Shown one piece after another: positions 5,724 to 6,654 of a stretch of DNA of 6,654 bases. The DNA comes from Paramuribaculum sp. (lineage in GTDB: Bacteria > Bacteroidota > Bacteroidia > Bacteroidales > Muribaculaceae), in the NCBI GenBank assembly GCA_029062075.1, contig JAIDQW010000527.1, positions 1 through 6,654 of the forward strand, given 5' to 3'. Numbering within the stretch: position 1 is the stretch's first letter; every line of letters starts with the position of its first letter. A program made the position numbers and the translations under genes. The notes below the pieces were generated by a model, which was not told where the DNA came from, searched no databases, and saw only the letters and a program-made list of their open reading frames with translations.

Positions 5724-5748
5724 GTCAGAGTTATGAGGTCAGAGTTAT
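5724..5748. repeat. Two direct copies of an 11-bp sequence between phosphorylase and symporter genes
   Basis: GTCAGAGTTAT occurs at 5724-5734 and again at 5738-5748, a 14-bp period, filling most of the 33-nt intergenic gap. The right copy runs one base into the TAA stop of the phosphorylase gene. On the coding strand the copies lie just before the symporter ATG. It could be a small tandem duplication or a site recognised on the mRNA or DNA. Confidence 0.6.
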
Positions 5749-6654
5749 TATTTTTGAAGTGAGAGATTGGAGTCGATGAGGCGGTTGATAGCCTTGACGC
5801 TCTCTGCTGAAATCAAACCGTCGGCAGGAGTGTTGAAGCAATAGTCAAGCAGGCGGTCAACAGTGCTTTCGGCAACATGCATGCGGGTGTCGCTTGAAGC
5901 ATAGTATATTAGCACTCTGCCATCCTCATCCGCAATCCAGCCGTTTGAAAACAGTACATTGCCCACATCACCGATAAACTCCTCGCCTACAGGTGCCATG
6001 AAATAGCCGGCGGGGGTTGCAATCTCGCGCCATGGTTCTTTCAGATCGGTCACGTAGAGATAGAGTACATATCTGAGTCCGGCAGCGGTGTTACGCACTC
6101 CGTGAGCGAGATGCAGCCAGCCGCGGGATGTTTTGATAGGGTGAGGACCCTCACCGTTTTTCACCTCTTTGATTGTGTGGTAATAGCGAGCGTCAATGAT
6201 AGTCTCCTCCGTTACAACCGCATGGGTCATGTCATCAACGAGAGCCCAGCCGATACCGCCACCCCTACCGGTGTCAATAAAACCGTCCTGCGGGCGGGTG
6301 TAGAGAGCATACTTTCCGTCAAAAAATTCCGGGTGGAGCACCACATTTCTCTGCTGGCTCTTGCTCTTGAGGTCGGGGAGACGCTCCCAGTCAACAAGAT
6401 TTTTTGTGCGTGCTATTCCGCATGCAGCTGTTGCAGCCGAGAGGTCACCGGGGCATGAATCATCATGACGCTCCACACAGAATAGACCGTAAATCCAGCC
6501 ATCCTCGTGGCGTGTTAGTCGCATATCATACACATTGGTGCCCGGTTCATCAGTGTCCGGCATGGTTATCGGTCTGCCGACAAAGTGGAAGCCGTTGATA
6601 CCGTCCTCACTCTGAGCGAGCGCGAAGTATGACTTGCGGTCCATACCCTCAACA
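5748..6654 (-). CDS. 4-O-beta-D-mannosyl-D-glucose phosphorylase, GH130 (5' end outside window)
   Basis: A GH130 subfamily 1 enzyme that phosphorolyses Man-beta-1,4-Glc to alpha-mannose 1-phosphate and glucose in the cytoplasm. About 302 codons are present. The ATG at 6644 is internal: the frame continues upstream as Val-Glu-Gly to the edge, matching VEG-x-DRKS in the B. fragilis enzyme, whose length of about 390 implies some 90 residues missing here. Conserved blocks (numbered from the internal Met) include TNVYDMRL with Asp40, equivalent to the proton donor Asp131 of the B. fragilis enzyme. Others are [57 protein letters not shown] and [13 protein letters not shown]. Close agreement over these blocks supports mannosylglucose specificity over mannooligosaccharide phosphorylase (subfamily 2). 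It is the first visible gene of the operon with the symporter and the epimerase. Confidence 0.93.
   Translation of the reverse strand, partial: VEGMDRKSYFALAQSEDGINGFHFVGRPITMPDTDEPGTNVYDMRLTRHEDGWIYGLFCVERHDDSCPGDLSAATAACGIARTKNLVDWERLPDLKSKSQQRNVVLHPEFFDGKYALYTRPQDGFIDTGRGGGIGWALVDDMTHAVVTEETIIDARYYHTIKEVKNGEGPHPIKTSRGWLHLAHGVRNTAAGLRYVLYLYVTDLKEPWREIATPAGYFMAPVGEEFIGDVGNVLFSNGWIADEDGRVLIYYASSDTRMHVAESTVDRLLDYCFNTPADGLISAESVKAINRLIDSNLSLQK

Noticed and set aside
6102..6458. 118-codon plus-strand frame opposite the GH130 gene
   Set aside because: It is antisense to a well conserved enzyme segment, with no recognisable protein features.
1..6654. CRISPR array, insertion sequence, integrase or toxin-antitoxin system
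   Set aside because: No regularly spaced repeats, transposase motifs, terminal inverted repeats or paired small genes of that kind were seen on either strand.

Overview
The window looks like chromosomal DNA of a gut Bacteroidales, most plausibly Bacteroides- or Muribaculaceae-like; the genus is an inference. Two promoters carry the Bacteroidota signature (TTG, 19-20 nt, TAACTTTG). The protein families point the same way: a TRL-like lipoprotein, a short Psd followed by PssA and a DUF4834 protein, and a mannobiose phosphorolysis cluster of the kind first described in Bacteroides fragilis.

Left part (1-1087, all minus strand). From right to left: a Bacteroidota promoter near 1057-1087; a roughly 310-nt stretch with no credible coding sequence but at least four nested hairpins, ending in a strong hairpin plus T7 tract (738-1051); a small TRL-like lipoprotein gene (368-685); a terminator-like 13-bp hairpin (304-344); and the 5' end of a secreted protein of unknown function that runs off the left edge (1-287). 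The structured leader or RNA is the most interesting unexplained part of the window.

Middle part (1088-3049, plus strand). A promoter with a 7-bp inverted repeat around its -7 box drives psd (phosphatidylserine decarboxylase), pssA (phosphatidylserine synthase) and a DUF4834 membrane-anchored protein. PssA makes phosphatidylserine from CDP-diacylglycerol and serine, and Psd decarboxylates it to phosphatidylethanolamine. Both steps occur at the inner membrane.

Right part (3070-6654, minus strand). Three genes read right to left: a GH130 4-O-beta-D-mannosyl-D-glucose phosphorylase (5' end outside the window), a GPH-family sugar/cation symporter, and a cellobiose 2-epimerase. Together they give a complete intracellular route for beta-1,4-mannobiose. 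The symporter imports it, the epimerase converts the reducing-end mannose to glucose, and the phosphorylase splits Man-beta-1,4-Glc into mannose 1-phosphate and glucose. The extracellular mannanase and the operon promoter would lie beyond the right edge. This operon converges on the phospholipid operon with only about 20 bp between stop codons and no clear terminator.
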